In this document: positions 37,801 to 44,458 of the stretch, piece by piece | How the letters are laid out: every line of letters starts with the position of its first letter | Position numbering within the stretch: position 1 is the first letter of the stretch | DNA from: Prevotella sp. | GTDB taxonomy: Bacteria; Bacteroidota; Bacteroidia; Bacteroidales; Bacteroidaceae | Reading direction: 5' to 3' | Assembly: GCA_016281815.1 (NCBI GenBank) | Contig: JAEEJK010000081.1 | Coordinates: 1-55,241 of the forward strand | DNA: 55,241 bases | Made by a program: the position numbers and the translations under genes | The notes under the pieces: generated by a model | The model's input: the letters and a program-made list of their open reading frames with translations, nothing else | Databases searched by the model: none | Told to the model about the DNA's origin: nothing

Positions 37801-38049
37801 GGCATTGATGCTGAAGTTGCCGTCGATGTCGGTAACCACACCGGTGCTCGATCCCTTGACTTTGACCGTTGCTCCGATGATGGGCTCATTCACCTCGTCG
37901 GTCACCGTACCGGTGACCTTCGTCTGGGCGAAAGCGTTCAAGGGGAGCAAGGTGAGGATAAGCAGCATCACCTTATATAATATAATAAGGCCATGCTTCC
38001 CATTAGACTTGCTTTGATACATATTCAATTGGTTTTTAGGTTGTTTCAT
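34822..38049 (-). CDS. SusC family TonB-dependent outer membrane transporter (mannan locus)
   Basis: 1075 residues. The signal segment (VMLLILTLLPLNAFAQ) is followed by a carboxypeptidase-regulatory-like domain (VTGTVTDEVNEPIIGATVKV), the plug (VVVGYGTMKRSDLTGSVASI; VVDGIQMSG; ATAIYGSRASNGVVLITTK) and the barrel ending YNVGLKVNF. The ATG at 38049 is preceded by GGAG 9 nt upstream; the internal ATG at 38022 is an alternative. The GGAG is part of a hairpin (38056-38073). A terminator-like stem (38083-38112) separates it from the upstream module protein gene. Confidence 0.96.
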   Translation of the reverse strand: MKQPKNQLNMYQSKSNGKHGLIILYKVMLLILTLLPLNAFAQTKVTGTVTDEVNEPIIGATVKVKGSSTGVVTDIDGNFSINASVGQTLEVSYIGYTTHSVKVTRAGHIDVRLSEDTQTLEQVVVVGYGTMKRSDLTGSVASINEEQIKQGVNTSVEQAMQGRIAGVMVTQNSGTPGGGISVQIRGINSFNGNEPLYVVDGIQMSGQTSDNTSVLGSINPADITSVEVLKDASATAIYGSRASNGVVLITTKRGQEGKPKLSYEGYVGWQQLPKMLDVMNLKEFAQFYNVRAEIYGYGKREELLDQSLLTNGTDWQDELFSTAFMHNHQVNVSGGTKDMHYSLSGGYLDQDGIGVGSNFKRVSFRANFDTNITKWLQVGLNAAFAKTEQVITFDENNVIQTALVQYPDMAPRNPDGSYDFGLNLEHNYNSNPLFEAEMRDNNRGNNQFDFNAFANITPVKGLTIRVEYGGNRSWGESTFFRPSYKTAQQSIESLLQRGNSRNTYESFKQYATYDFEPFKGHHFQVMAGHESQEGEWYQASMSRQGYLFDTVKSIAVGDASTATNSEQGGDWAIESYYGRFNYNLLDRYLLTATIRADGSSSFGENNRWGYFPSVALAWRITQEKFMEPVKWLRNAKLRLGWGLVGNQQSGSYAYGIAMKSAATAWGTGFFSGNFANPNLKWEETKAYNVGLDLSLFNNRIEFIVDAYIKKTDNLLMQATLPTYVVNNTGWKGISAPYVNTGAMQNKGIEFTLNTVNISRNDIEWRTGATISFNKNKLTKLYTDDASIPGSIGGQVYTLSEIGGPVGRFYGYNVIGMFTKEADFYQKNQLGEYMIDANGNKLPVARPADSNGDLYPIAQRGIWVGDYMYEDVNGDGKITEADRKYIGDPNPDFTFGINNVIRWKNLELSFFFNGSVGNDLFNLVKLNHSNPTAWGNKLKLVNDYAKIGMIDPEGSLNDISNVYVLNPEDAQTQRISVSGESQNDNNRVSSRFIEDGTYIRLKTLSLAYNLPKKWLRPLQLDWVQVYANVQNLFTISNYDGYDPELGSIGQSVILQGIDNYRYPSSRIYNVGLKVNF

Positions 38050-38055
38050 GCTGAT

Positions 38056-38073
38056 GCTCTCCCACTGGGAGCG
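38056..38073 (-). promoter_or_regulatory. hairpin covering the susC Shine-Dalgarno
   Basis: On the minus strand GCTCCCA and TGGGAGAGC pair with almost no loop. The GGGAG of the right arm is the only Shine-Dalgarno-like sequence before the susC ATG at 38049. Possible translational control; inference only. Confidence 0.4.
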
Positions 38074-38082
38074 GTATTAGCC

Positions 38083-38112
38083 AATAAAAGAGGGTGGTGA
38101 TGAGCCACCCTC
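38083..38112 (-). terminator. intrinsic terminator or attenuator before mannan susC
   Basis: On the minus strand GAGGGTGG and CCACCCTC pair around a 7-nt loop and are followed by UUUUAUU. It lies 20 bp beyond the stop of the module protein gene and 34 bp before susC. I saw no TAnnTTTG box between it and susC, so susC may depend on read-through. Confidence 0.8.
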
Positions 38113-38132
38113 CTAAGGTTATGGTTGGTCGA

Positions 38133-39752
38133 TTATTTCTGGATGAACTTGCGACCGTTCTGGATCACGACACCCTTGTATGTGTCGCTGACGCGCTGTC
38201 CAGAGAGGTTGTAGCGGATGCCGTTCAGGGCCTCCTGAGCCTTGATGGTCTCCACGCCTGACTCACCACCCTGCTTCACCAGGTAGATGGCGGTCACTTT
38301 CAATACGGTGGGTGCTGAGGTCTGAAGAGCACACTGCGCAACCTTGCTGAGATCCTTTCCGGCGAAGGAGCACTCCAACTTGTTGATACCCGGCTCGCCC
38401 CATGCGGTTGCCACGTTGTTGGCGCCATCGCTCACAAGGATCTGAGTATTGACAGTGGTAGGCTCAGCGAACTCAAACACAATCTTGGAGTATCCCGACC
38501 AATCGGAGGGTTGGTCATCGGGAGCGAACCATCCTGCCAGGCCACCCCATTCTGCTGTAGTGAAGATGATGCTGCCATCCTCTGTTCTCTCGATGGTTTC
38601 AGCCTGGTTCCAAGTGTAGTTGAAGTTGTCGATCATGTTGACTTTATCACCATCCTCGATAGGAGGCTCCTCGCCACCCGGCTTCTTGATGTAGTACATA
38701 GCGGAAATCTTGATGGTGGAAGGAGCAGCGGCCTGGAGAGCAATCTGGTTGACTGCTGTGGCACGCTCGTCGTTCAAATTAATGAAAACATAAGTGGCAC
38801 CGGGATTGGCCTGCTTGGTGATGGCGTTGTCTCCCTCGGCAGCAAACTGCACGAAGAGTTGGGTGACAACGGTGGTCGGCTCTGCATACTCTACCACGAG
38901 GTAGTCATAACCGCTGAGGTCTCTTCCACCCAACCATTTTGCAAGACCGCCCCACTCTGCTGAGTTGAAGGTCATGGTGCCGTCGGCATTGTATTCAACG
39001 CTCTCTGTTTCCTGCCAGGTGCTCCATCCGCTGGTGATGTCGATAGGCACTTTCTCACCCTCGGGGAGAGGCTCTACCTCACCGAACTCCTCAAACACAT
39101 AACCGCCAAAACTCAGTTTGGAACCAGTGCAGAACACATAGTAAGTCTCATTGGCCACCACGTTGAACTCGAGTGTTCCGTTGACTTTCTCAGCCACTTT
39201 GAAATCCTCGCTCAGTTGCACTGTCTCTGCCTCATCAGCATCCCTTTTGACGGTGAGTTCGCTGACTGACAAGCAAGAGCCGTCGGATGCCTTGGCCACG
39301 TAGAGGTTCTTGTCAGCATTGAGCACGATGTAAGCGGTGATGTGTCCGTCCTTTGACGGAGTAATCATGTAATAGGTACCCGACTGTGGGAGGTTGCCAG
39401 ACTCTGGTTTGTAGCCACTGCCGGCACTCTTGTCACCATCGAGTTCTCCATCCTTCGGGTTTTGGTTGCCCACCACGTAAACGATGCGGGTCTTCTCCTC
39501 CATCTCACCAGTCTCGGAGTTCTCCACCATCACTTGCTGGCCGAAGATGCCTGCACAATAGGCTTTGGCAGATGCTAACTTCAGGTCATAGTTTTTCGTG
39601 GTACGGTCGTTTCCGAGCACCAGTTTGGTGTTCTCGGTTGTCAGAGTCGCGCCATTGCCATAGGTTCCGTCGGGAGCAAAGAGAACCTTCTCCTGGGCCT
39701 GAGCACAAACGGCCATCATGACCACTGCAATCAAAGTAAAAAATTTCTTCAT
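38133..39752 (-). CDS. secreted protein with two related beta-sandwich modules and sorting tail; unknown function
   Basis: 539 residues from the ATG at 39752 (KKFFTLIAVVMMAVCAQAQ signal peptide); a longer frame from 39911 crosses the promoter. Residues 20-225 are a beta-rich domain with no family I recognise. Module A (235-357) and module B (370-493) are homologous: both have D-x-T-W-Q-E-T/N-Q-A-E-T, (F/N)(T/S)(T/S)AEWGGLA-x-W, AEPTTV-x-TQ, and end in I-K-(I/V)-(S/T)-A-(M/I)-Y. They look like carbohydrate-binding beta-sandwiches. The tail YNLSGQR...YKGVVIQNGRKFIQK is a type IX sorting signal. No catalytic motif was seen. It heads the mannan operon, so a secreted mannan-binding role is inferred. 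Confidence 0.8.
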   Translation of the reverse strand: MKKFFTLIAVVMMAVCAQAQEKVLFAPDGTYGNGATLTTENTKLVLGNDRTTKNYDLKLASAKAYCAGIFGQQVMVENSETGEMEEKTRIVYVVGNQNPKDGELDGDKSAGSGYKPESGNLPQSGTYYMITPSKDGHITAYIVLNADKNLYVAKASDGSCLSVSELTVKRDADEAETVQLSEDFKVAEKVNGTLEFNVVANETYYVFCTGSKLSFGGYVFEEFGEVEPLPEGEKVPIDITSGWSTWQETESVEYNADGTMTFNSAEWGGLAKWLGGRDLSGYDYLVVEYAEPTTVVTQLFVQFAAEGDNAITKQANPGATYVFINLNDERATAVNQIALQAAAPSTIKISAMYYIKKPGGEEPPIEDGDKVNMIDNFNYTWNQAETIERTEDGSIIFTTAEWGGLAGWFAPDDQPSDWSGYSKIVFEFAEPTTVNTQILVSDGANNVATAWGEPGINKLECSFAGKDLSKVAQCALQTSAPTVLKVTAIYLVKQGGESGVETIKAQEALNGIRYNLSGQRVSDTYKGVVIQNGRKFIQK

Positions 39753-39809
39753 AAGCTTAATTAAGTTATTGGTTATGTAAATTAAAAAATAGATTCTGCA
39801 ATTTGGGCA

Positions 39810-39817
39810 CAAAAATA
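39810..39817 (-). promoter_or_regulatory. -7 box of the mannan locus head gene
   Basis: On the minus strand TATTTTTG matches TAnnTTTG, 58 bp upstream of the ATG at 39752. No exact TTTG was found 19-21 bp further upstream, which fits a promoter that needs an activator. Confidence 0.55.
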
Positions 39818-39934
39818 CAAGTAAAAATCGAAATAATATGATACTATCTTGACCAAATATGATATTATTTGTTTTTTTGATTTTTTTAAGTAGCGAAAGA
39901 AGGGATTCCATCCTGCAGATGGTCTCCCTTCCTT

Positions 39935-40708
39935 TTATTCATAATGCCTGATTCTCACCTCCACGCCGTCATTCTGCAACTGGGCAGGAATGCCACTCAC
40001 ATCAGTCTTACCATAGTGGTAGGGGAACAACACCTTGGGCTTCACAATCCTTGCAGCCTTGACCAACTGTTCCGTGGTCATCGTATATGGCTGGTTGCAG
40101 GGCATGAAAGCGACATCGATGTCTTTGATGGCACTCATTTCAGGGATGTCCTCCGTGTCACCGGCGACATAAATTCTCAGGCCATCAACAGTGATGATGT
40201 AGCCGTTGTCCCTTCCCTTCGGGTGGAACTGCTGGCGGCCCTCCGTGGTGTTATAGGCAGGAACGGCCTCAATGGTGATATCCTTGGCTATCTTTGTCAC
40301 ATCACCGTTGGCCATGGCCTGACCATAGCCGATCATCTCTGCGCATCGCTTGTTGGTGATGAGTTTCGTGCCCTCTCCTGACAGCGTCTTGATGGCTGCC
40401 CTGTCGAAGTGGTCGCCGTGCTCATGCGTCACGAGGATGTAGTCGGCCTTCGGCATGGCGGTATAGTCTATTGTCCTGTTGCCCAACTTCGTCACGGGGT
40501 CGATCTCAAATTCCTTTCCGTCGTACTCCATGCGGATGGAGGCATGCACAAGCGCATGAAACCGCACTGTTTTTCCGCTTTTCGTCTGGAAGGCATCTAC
40601 CTCATAAGTGTTGGCTGAGCCACTTTTGTTAACATTTTCGATACGCTGCTGACCGAAAGCGGAGGTCAGTCCAAGGAAGGTCAGCAGGCAAGTCATCAGA
40701 TTTCTCAT
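39935..40708 (-). CDS. exported metallo-beta-lactamase-fold hydrolase
   Basis: 257 residues with an N-terminal signal peptide (LMTCLLTFLGLTSAFGQ). The MBL fold is marked by VTHEHGDHFD (HxHxDH motif, here H-E-H-G-D-H), YVAGDTED (metal aspartate) and a C-terminal FPYHYGKT histidine. This spacing fits the UlaG-like, DUF-type L-ascorbate-6-phosphate lactonase relatives, which are usually cytoplasmic; export is unusual and also seen in other Bacteroidota. Substrate unknown. A TAnnTTTG box (40773-40780) lies upstream. Confidence 0.85.
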   Translation of the reverse strand: MRNLMTCLLTFLGLTSAFGQQRIENVNKSGSANTYEVDAFQTKSGKTVRFHALVHASIRMEYDGKEFEIDPVTKLGNRTIDYTAMPKADYILVTHEHGDHFDRAAIKTLSGEGTKLITNKRCAEMIGYGQAMANGDVTKIAKDITIEAVPAYNTTEGRQQFHPKGRDNGYIITVDGLRIYVAGDTEDIPEMSAIKDIDVAFMPCNQPYTMTTEQLVKAARIVKPKVLFPYHYGKTDVSGIPAQLQNDGVEVRIRHYE

Positions 40709-40851
40709 ATCATCTTTGTTTTAGTTTTTTGACAAATCAAGCAAAAAAGAGCATCGGTTTTGTCCGACTTTGCAAATATATGGATTTTTTCTGAAATTCG
40801 TCTATTACAAGCAAAAAATATTTCATTCAAATTTTACATGTCCAGACTTTT

Positions 40852-40880
40852 CAACACAGAGAAGCAGAGGTACAGAGAAT
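40852..40880. repeat. CACAGAG element, half copy 3
   Basis: CAACACAGAGAAGCAGAGG and the following TACAGAGA match the left arm of the palindromes at 8800 and 19979; the right arm is missing. Confidence 0.75.
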
Positions 40881-41008
40881 AAAAAAATGAATGGGGAATT
40901 ATATGACACACACCAAATTGACATGAAGAGACGACCAGAAGAGGCAGATGACCTCTTTATCGATCTCACTTTTTTCTGCCAAAATGCCGTAGTCTGATTT
41001 TTTTTGTA

Positions 41009-41016
41009 TAATTTTG
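41009..41016 (+). promoter_or_regulatory. -7 box of the RHS-like lipoprotein gene
   Basis: TAATTTTG, 27 bp upstream of the ATG at 41043. The upstream TTTG element is not clear. Confidence 0.55.
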
Positions 41017-41042
41017 CCTACATCATCAAAATCTATATCATT

Positions 41043-41735
41043 ATGAGATATGCAATAATCATGCCCATCATGGCCCTATCAGTCCTTTTGGTCTGCTGTG
41101 CCAACACCCCATCGAAAAAGACGGATACCAACACACCTACCGACGTGAGGAGTTTCGGACTGGTAGGCAATGTGAAGGATATCTCCGTCACTGTCACCGA
41201 CCTTTCTGATGCCGAACCCACCTCATGGCAAGACAGCACCCAATATATGAAATTCGATGACAACGGAAGGGTGTTGAAAGACCGCTACGACAATCTTTAC
41301 AAATATGATGACAAAGGCAACTTCATCTATGGCTTGTCGGAAAAGAGCAAGATGCGTCGCGATGAGAAAGGTCGTATCGTCTACTATGAAAACAGGATGG
41401 ACGAAGAGGACGACCAAGGTTTTACCCTCAAATTCGAATATGACGAAAACGGCCGGATGGTCAAGACCGAACGGACAGGATGGGAGTCCACCGTTGACCA
41501 GACTTTCACCTATGCCGACAACCACATCTATCCTGACCGCATCAACCTGGAGTCGGAAGACGAGGGTGACCATTATTCCACTGTCATCACCTATAACTAT
41601 AAGAAATTTGACAATATTGGCAACTGGACAGAGCGAGAAATCCACTCCGTTTGCAAGCACACCATCGATGGCGAACTTGAGGACACGACTGACTCCAAAA
41701 GTATAGAAAAACGGGAGATACATTATTATCAATAA
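41043..41735 (+). CDS. lipoprotein with RHS-like YD repeats
   Basis: 230 residues from the ATG at 41043, just after the promoter; lipobox LVCC (C18 or C19). The body has repeated (Y/F)D-(D/E)-(N/K)-G(R/N) units (KFDDNGRVLKD, KYDDKGNFIYG, RRDEKGRIVYY, EYDENGRMVKT, KFDNIGNWTERE), the pattern of short RHS/YD-repeat lipoproteins of Bacteroidota. They probably form an extended beta-sheet. Function unknown. A second lipoprotein gene follows 68 bp downstream and may be cotranscribed. Confidence 0.8.
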   Translation: MRYAIIMPIMALSVLLVCCANTPSKKTDTNTPTDVRSFGLVGNVKDISVTVTDLSDAEPTSWQDSTQYMKFDDNGRVLKDRYDNLYKYDDKGNFIYGLSEKSKMRRDEKGRIVYYENRMDEEDDQGFTLKFEYDENGRMVKTERTGWESTVDQTFTYADNHIYPDRINLESEDEGDHYSTVITYNYKKFDNIGNWTEREIHSVCKHTIDGELEDTTDSKSIEKREIHYYQ

Positions 41736-41803
41736 AGTTTTTGATGAACCTGTATGAAGTCATCCACAAAAGACAATCAAACATCTATTTAAACTCCAAA
41801 AAT

Positions 41804-42415
41804 ATGAAAAGAATATTCACAAAAGCAGCCATGTTTTCCATCATGGCATTGGGATTGGCATTGGTAGCCTGCACAAGCAAAGCCCCCGTAAAAGAACAGC
41901 AGAGTGAGGAATCCGCCACAATCGCACCCGATGACTCACTCGTGGTGGCAGCAGACAGTCACCTGAAGGCTCATCAGGAAGACATCCATGCCCTGTGGGA
42001 CTCATATTTCGAAGGAAAGGAAATCTCCAAATACGCGCTTGCCAAGAACTATGTCTTCCTGAGTACCCAAGATGGCAAAGACGGACTGCTCCTCTCGTTC
42101 TACAAGGACATGAAAGATATTGACAATTTCGATGGCATCGCAGTGGGTGAAGGCCAGGAACTCACATTCCAAGGCGATGCACTGGTGATCAAGGAGAAAA
42201 CCGACGCTGGTGACAAGACCACCTATTACGAGAAAACTGAACAGGAGGGTTTCAACCAACTTTTCACCGTGACAGAGAAAGACGGTCAGAAAACCTACAC
42301 AGATGATGTCGATGAACCTTACGATGAAAAGGAAGCGCAGGACTTCATCAACAAGATCAGCAGCGCCACGGCATCGTCCCTTGCCGACGTTCTGAGTTCG
42401 TGGATTGATCTATAA
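41804..42415 (+). CDS. lipoprotein of unknown function
   Basis: 203 residues from the ATG at 41804, with a signal peptide and lipobox LVAC (C20). The mature part is acidic, with a helical DSHLKAHQEDIHALWDSYFEGKE segment then beta strands. I recognise no domain. An upstream in-frame ATG at 41741 would delay the signal peptide. It ends 6 bp inside the convergent gluQ gene. Confidence 0.75.
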   Translation: MKRIFTKAAMFSIMALGLALVACTSKAPVKEQQSEESATIAPDDSLVVAADSHLKAHQEDIHALWDSYFEGKEISKYALAKNYVFLSTQDGKDGLLLSFYKDMKDIDNFDGIAVGEGQELTFQGDALVIKEKTDAGDKTTYYEKTEQEGFNQLFTVTEKDGQKTYTDDVDEPYDEKEAQDFINKISSATASSLADVLSSWIDL

Positions 42416-43330
42416 CTTATCTCTGCAGTCTGTGCCCGAGGAGACGACGATGATGTCTTCTTTGGGAACACACTCCCAGGAGAACAAGGGGAGGAGTTCC
42501 TGGGCGCTGATGGCATCGGGTGAAGGGATGATGCCAGCCAGAAAAGCCAGCCTGCCAATCAATTGGCGGGCTGTTTGATGTTGCCGCAGACATTCCATGT
42601 CAAGACTTTTGTCACGCTTTGACAACCGCTGTCCCTCGCTGTTGCAGAGCAGGGGAAAATGGATGAACTGCGGTATGGGAAAGTCCAGCAAGTCAGCCAC
42701 ATACATCTGCTGTGGCGTGGAGAGCAGCAGGTCGCGCCCCCTCACCACCTCGGTGATGCCCATCAAGGCATCATCGATGACCACCGCCAGTTGATAGGCC
42801 CATGCGCCATCCTTGCGACGGATGATGAAGTCACCCACCTGGCGGGAAAGATTCACCATCAAATCACCATAATGCCCGTCAGTGCACAGCAGGTCACGGT
42901 CGGGCACAATGAGTCGTGTAGCCCCCCTGCGGCCAGGCTGCGGAGGAAGTCCCCTACATGTTCCCTTATACACCACTCGCCCGTCGCTCTCATGCGGAGC
43001 CTGTGTGGCCAGAAGGTCGGCTCGCGTGCAATAGCAGGGATAGGTCATCCCGTGCTGTTGCAACTGACGGAAGTAATGCTCATAGATATCAGAGCGATGA
43101 CTTTGATATACGGGTTCCCCATCCCAAGTCAGTCCCAACCAGTTGAGGTCGTCCATCACCCACCGGGCATACTCTGGCCGGGAGCGCCCTGGGTCAAGGT
43201 CCTCAATGCGCAGCAGCCACTCGCCGCCCTTGCTCTTCACGGAGAGCCAGGAGAGCAGCGCACAGAATAGATTGCCCAAATGCATGCGCCCCGTGGGGGA
43301 TGGAGCGAAACGACCCTTATTGCAGTTCAT
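42410..43330 (-). CDS. gluQ: glutamyl-Q tRNA(Asp) synthetase
   Basis: 306 residues: a glutamyl-tRNA synthetase catalytic core without the anticodon-binding domain. It would transfer glutamate to queuosine in tRNA-Asp. Class I signature HIGH appears as RMHLGN (15-20) in RFAPSPTG-x-MHLGN, and KMSKS as RLSKRDKS. The GluQ zinc ligands are all present: C99, C101, Y121 and C125. Length matches E. coli YadB/GluQ. The leader carries a TTCATAG heptad array (43330-43363) and a -7 box TACATTTG (43391-43398, minus). Confidence 0.92.
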   Translation of the reverse strand: MNCNKGRFAPSPTGRMHLGNLFCALLSWLSVKSKGGEWLLRIEDLDPGRSRPEYARWVMDDLNWLGLTWDGEPVYQSHRSDIYEHYFRQLQQHGMTYPCYCTRADLLATQAPHESDGRVVYKGTCRGLPPQPGRRGATRLIVPDRDLLCTDGHYGDLMVNLSRQVGDFIIRRKDGAWAYQLAVVIDDALMGITEVVRGRDLLLSTPQQMYVADLLDFPIPQFIHFPLLCNSEGQRLSKRDKSLDMECLRQHQTARQLIGRLAFLAGIIPSPDAISAQELLPLFSWECVPKEDIIVVSSGTDCRDKL

Positions 43331-43363
43331 AGTTCATAGTGCATAGTTCATAGTGCATAGTTG
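43330..43363. repeat. heptad array TTCATAG/TGCATAG
   Basis: Five 7-bp units (TTCATAG, TTCATAG, TGCATAG, TTCATAG, TGCATAG) directly upstream of the gluQ start codon. Confidence 0.85.
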
Positions 43364-43526
43364 GTGGACGCGTCTCTACTAAACAATCTACAAATGTAGA
43401 CATATTTCTTAAACAAAGAAAGAAAAATATATTTTTTGTTTAATTCTCCATTAATTCTGCATCTCGATTGGAACTATCGTTTCATTTCCGTAATTTGTCT
43501 AAAAGACATACATTTTTGTCTGAAAT

Positions 43527-43558
43527 ATTGTCGGAATGTACATTTTTTTGTAGTTTTG
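43527..43558 (+). promoter_or_regulatory. promoter of the polytopic membrane protein gene
   Basis: ATTG (43527-43530, consensus TTTG) and TAGTTTTG (43551-43558) are separated by 20 bp. It excludes the long upstream in-frame extension and places the start at 43613. Confidence 0.7.
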
Positions 43559-43612
43559 CCAACCTTCAAGCATGACGTATGGAAACTGCGAAAGTCAATA
43601 AAACTAAAAAAT

Positions 43613-44281
43613 ATGTTTGTATCTGAGATTTCTTTATGGGGCGCAGCGCTGGTAGCGTGTGTGGTATTTGCAGCGATGATAGCACTCGCCTTCTTCGACA
43701 GCAAGATGCTGCGTCGGATGTTGGTCATATTCGGAGCGACGGTGGCGCAGATGGCCGTCGTGGTAGCCGTCGTATGGGTGGTCTATCAGACGAATGCCTG
43801 GTGGGCCTATCTCCTCTGGTTCCTGCTGGTATTGTTTTTGTCCATCTGCTGGTGCCTGTATCCTTTACAGACCATGCGTAAAAAGATGCTATGGCCGGTA
43901 AGTGTCGGGACATTGGTGGGAAGTATCGTGTTGGGAGGCAGTGCGATGCTGTGTCTGCCTCTCAATGTCTATCTGTCTGTGTATTCGGTGCTGATGGCCT
44001 GTATGACGGCTTCGCTCATGCAGACCATGATGGGCTACCAGCGCAGAATGCAACATCCAGAGGTTCTGCGTGAGAGCCTATTACCTCAGGTGAGAACACT
44101 GGCGCAGCCCTTGGTGATGGTCATACCAATGCTCTATGCCGGTATGCTGCTGGGGGGCGTTCCGGCTCTTGAAGGCCTGCTTGTCGTCTTTCTGCTGATA
44201 GCAGCCTCCTTCGTGGCCAACATCTTGGCTGGCGTGATAGCACTGCAGATGCTGCACAAAAAAAAGAATCTAACAGCATAG
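43613..44281 (+). CDS. polytopic inner membrane protein, possibly FetB/UPF0014-like
   Basis: 222 residues with about six or seven hydrophobic helices (near 8-28, 36-58, 64-84, 94-112, 115-135, 160-182, 186-212). The topology and the C-terminal part (RTLAQPLVMVIPMLYAGMLLGG followed by a long helix) recall FetB/UPF0014 ABC-type permeases, where LPGMM-x-G-x-I-x-x-G occupies this place. The match is weak, and no FetA-type ATPase gene is next to it. The start is chosen from the promoter at 43527-43558. Confidence 0.6.
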   Translation: MFVSEISLWGAALVACVVFAAMIALAFFDSKMLRRMLVIFGATVAQMAVVVAVVWVVYQTNAWWAYLLWFLLVLFLSICWCLYPLQTMRKKMLWPVSVGTLVGSIVLGGSAMLCLPLNVYLSVYSVLMACMTASLMQTMMGYQRRMQHPEVLRESLLPQVRTLAQPLVMVIPMLYAGMLLGGVPALEGLLVVFLLIAASFVANILAGVIALQMLHKKKNLTA

Positions 44282-44308
44282 ATTATAAGTATTTGTCATG
44301 CGCTTTGC

Positions 44309-44356
44309 GGATTAAAAATCCTGATATTTAAGACATCGGGATTGCAAATCCCGATG
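44309..44356. repeat. CGGGATT palindrome pair
   Basis: A perfect 10-bp-arm palindrome CATCGGGATT-GCA-AATCCCGATG (44334-44356), preceded by a smaller GGATT-AAA-AATCC inverted repeat (44309-44321). It lies 3' of the membrane protein gene with no U-tract. Confidence 0.75.
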
Positions 44357-44407
44357 AACATTACCCCATATTCGCTCGGGAAAGAAAATTAAAAAATGTT
44401 TTTTTAT

Positions 44408-44438
44408 TTTGCTTTCCACTCGCTTATTCGTACTTTTG
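44408..44438 (+). promoter_or_regulatory. DUF4835-recN promoter
   Basis: TTTG (44408-44411) and TACTTTTG (44431-44438) are separated by 19 bp. The start codon at 44459 is 20 bp downstream. Confidence 0.75.
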
Positions 44439-44458
44439 CGGAAAAATTAGGAAAAGCA

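Larger units (their letters stand above)
40709..41042. other. divergent intergenic region with promoters and a repeat
   Basis: Contains a minus-strand -7 box TATATTTG at 40773-40780 for the MBL hydrolase, half a CACAGAG element at 40852-40880, and the plus-strand -7 box TAATTTTG at 41009-41016 for the next lipoprotein. A short open frame (40770-40997) crosses the repeat and shows no coding features. Confidence 0.6.

Noticed and set aside
40770..40997. A 75-codon plus-strand frame
   Set aside because: It runs through a CACAGAG repeat, has no signal or domain, and overlaps the promoter region of the MBL hydrolase.
43436..43612. Upstream start adding 59 residues to the membrane protein
   Set aside because: The extension contains the promoter and has no conserved character; the ATG at 43613 begins the first transmembrane helix.
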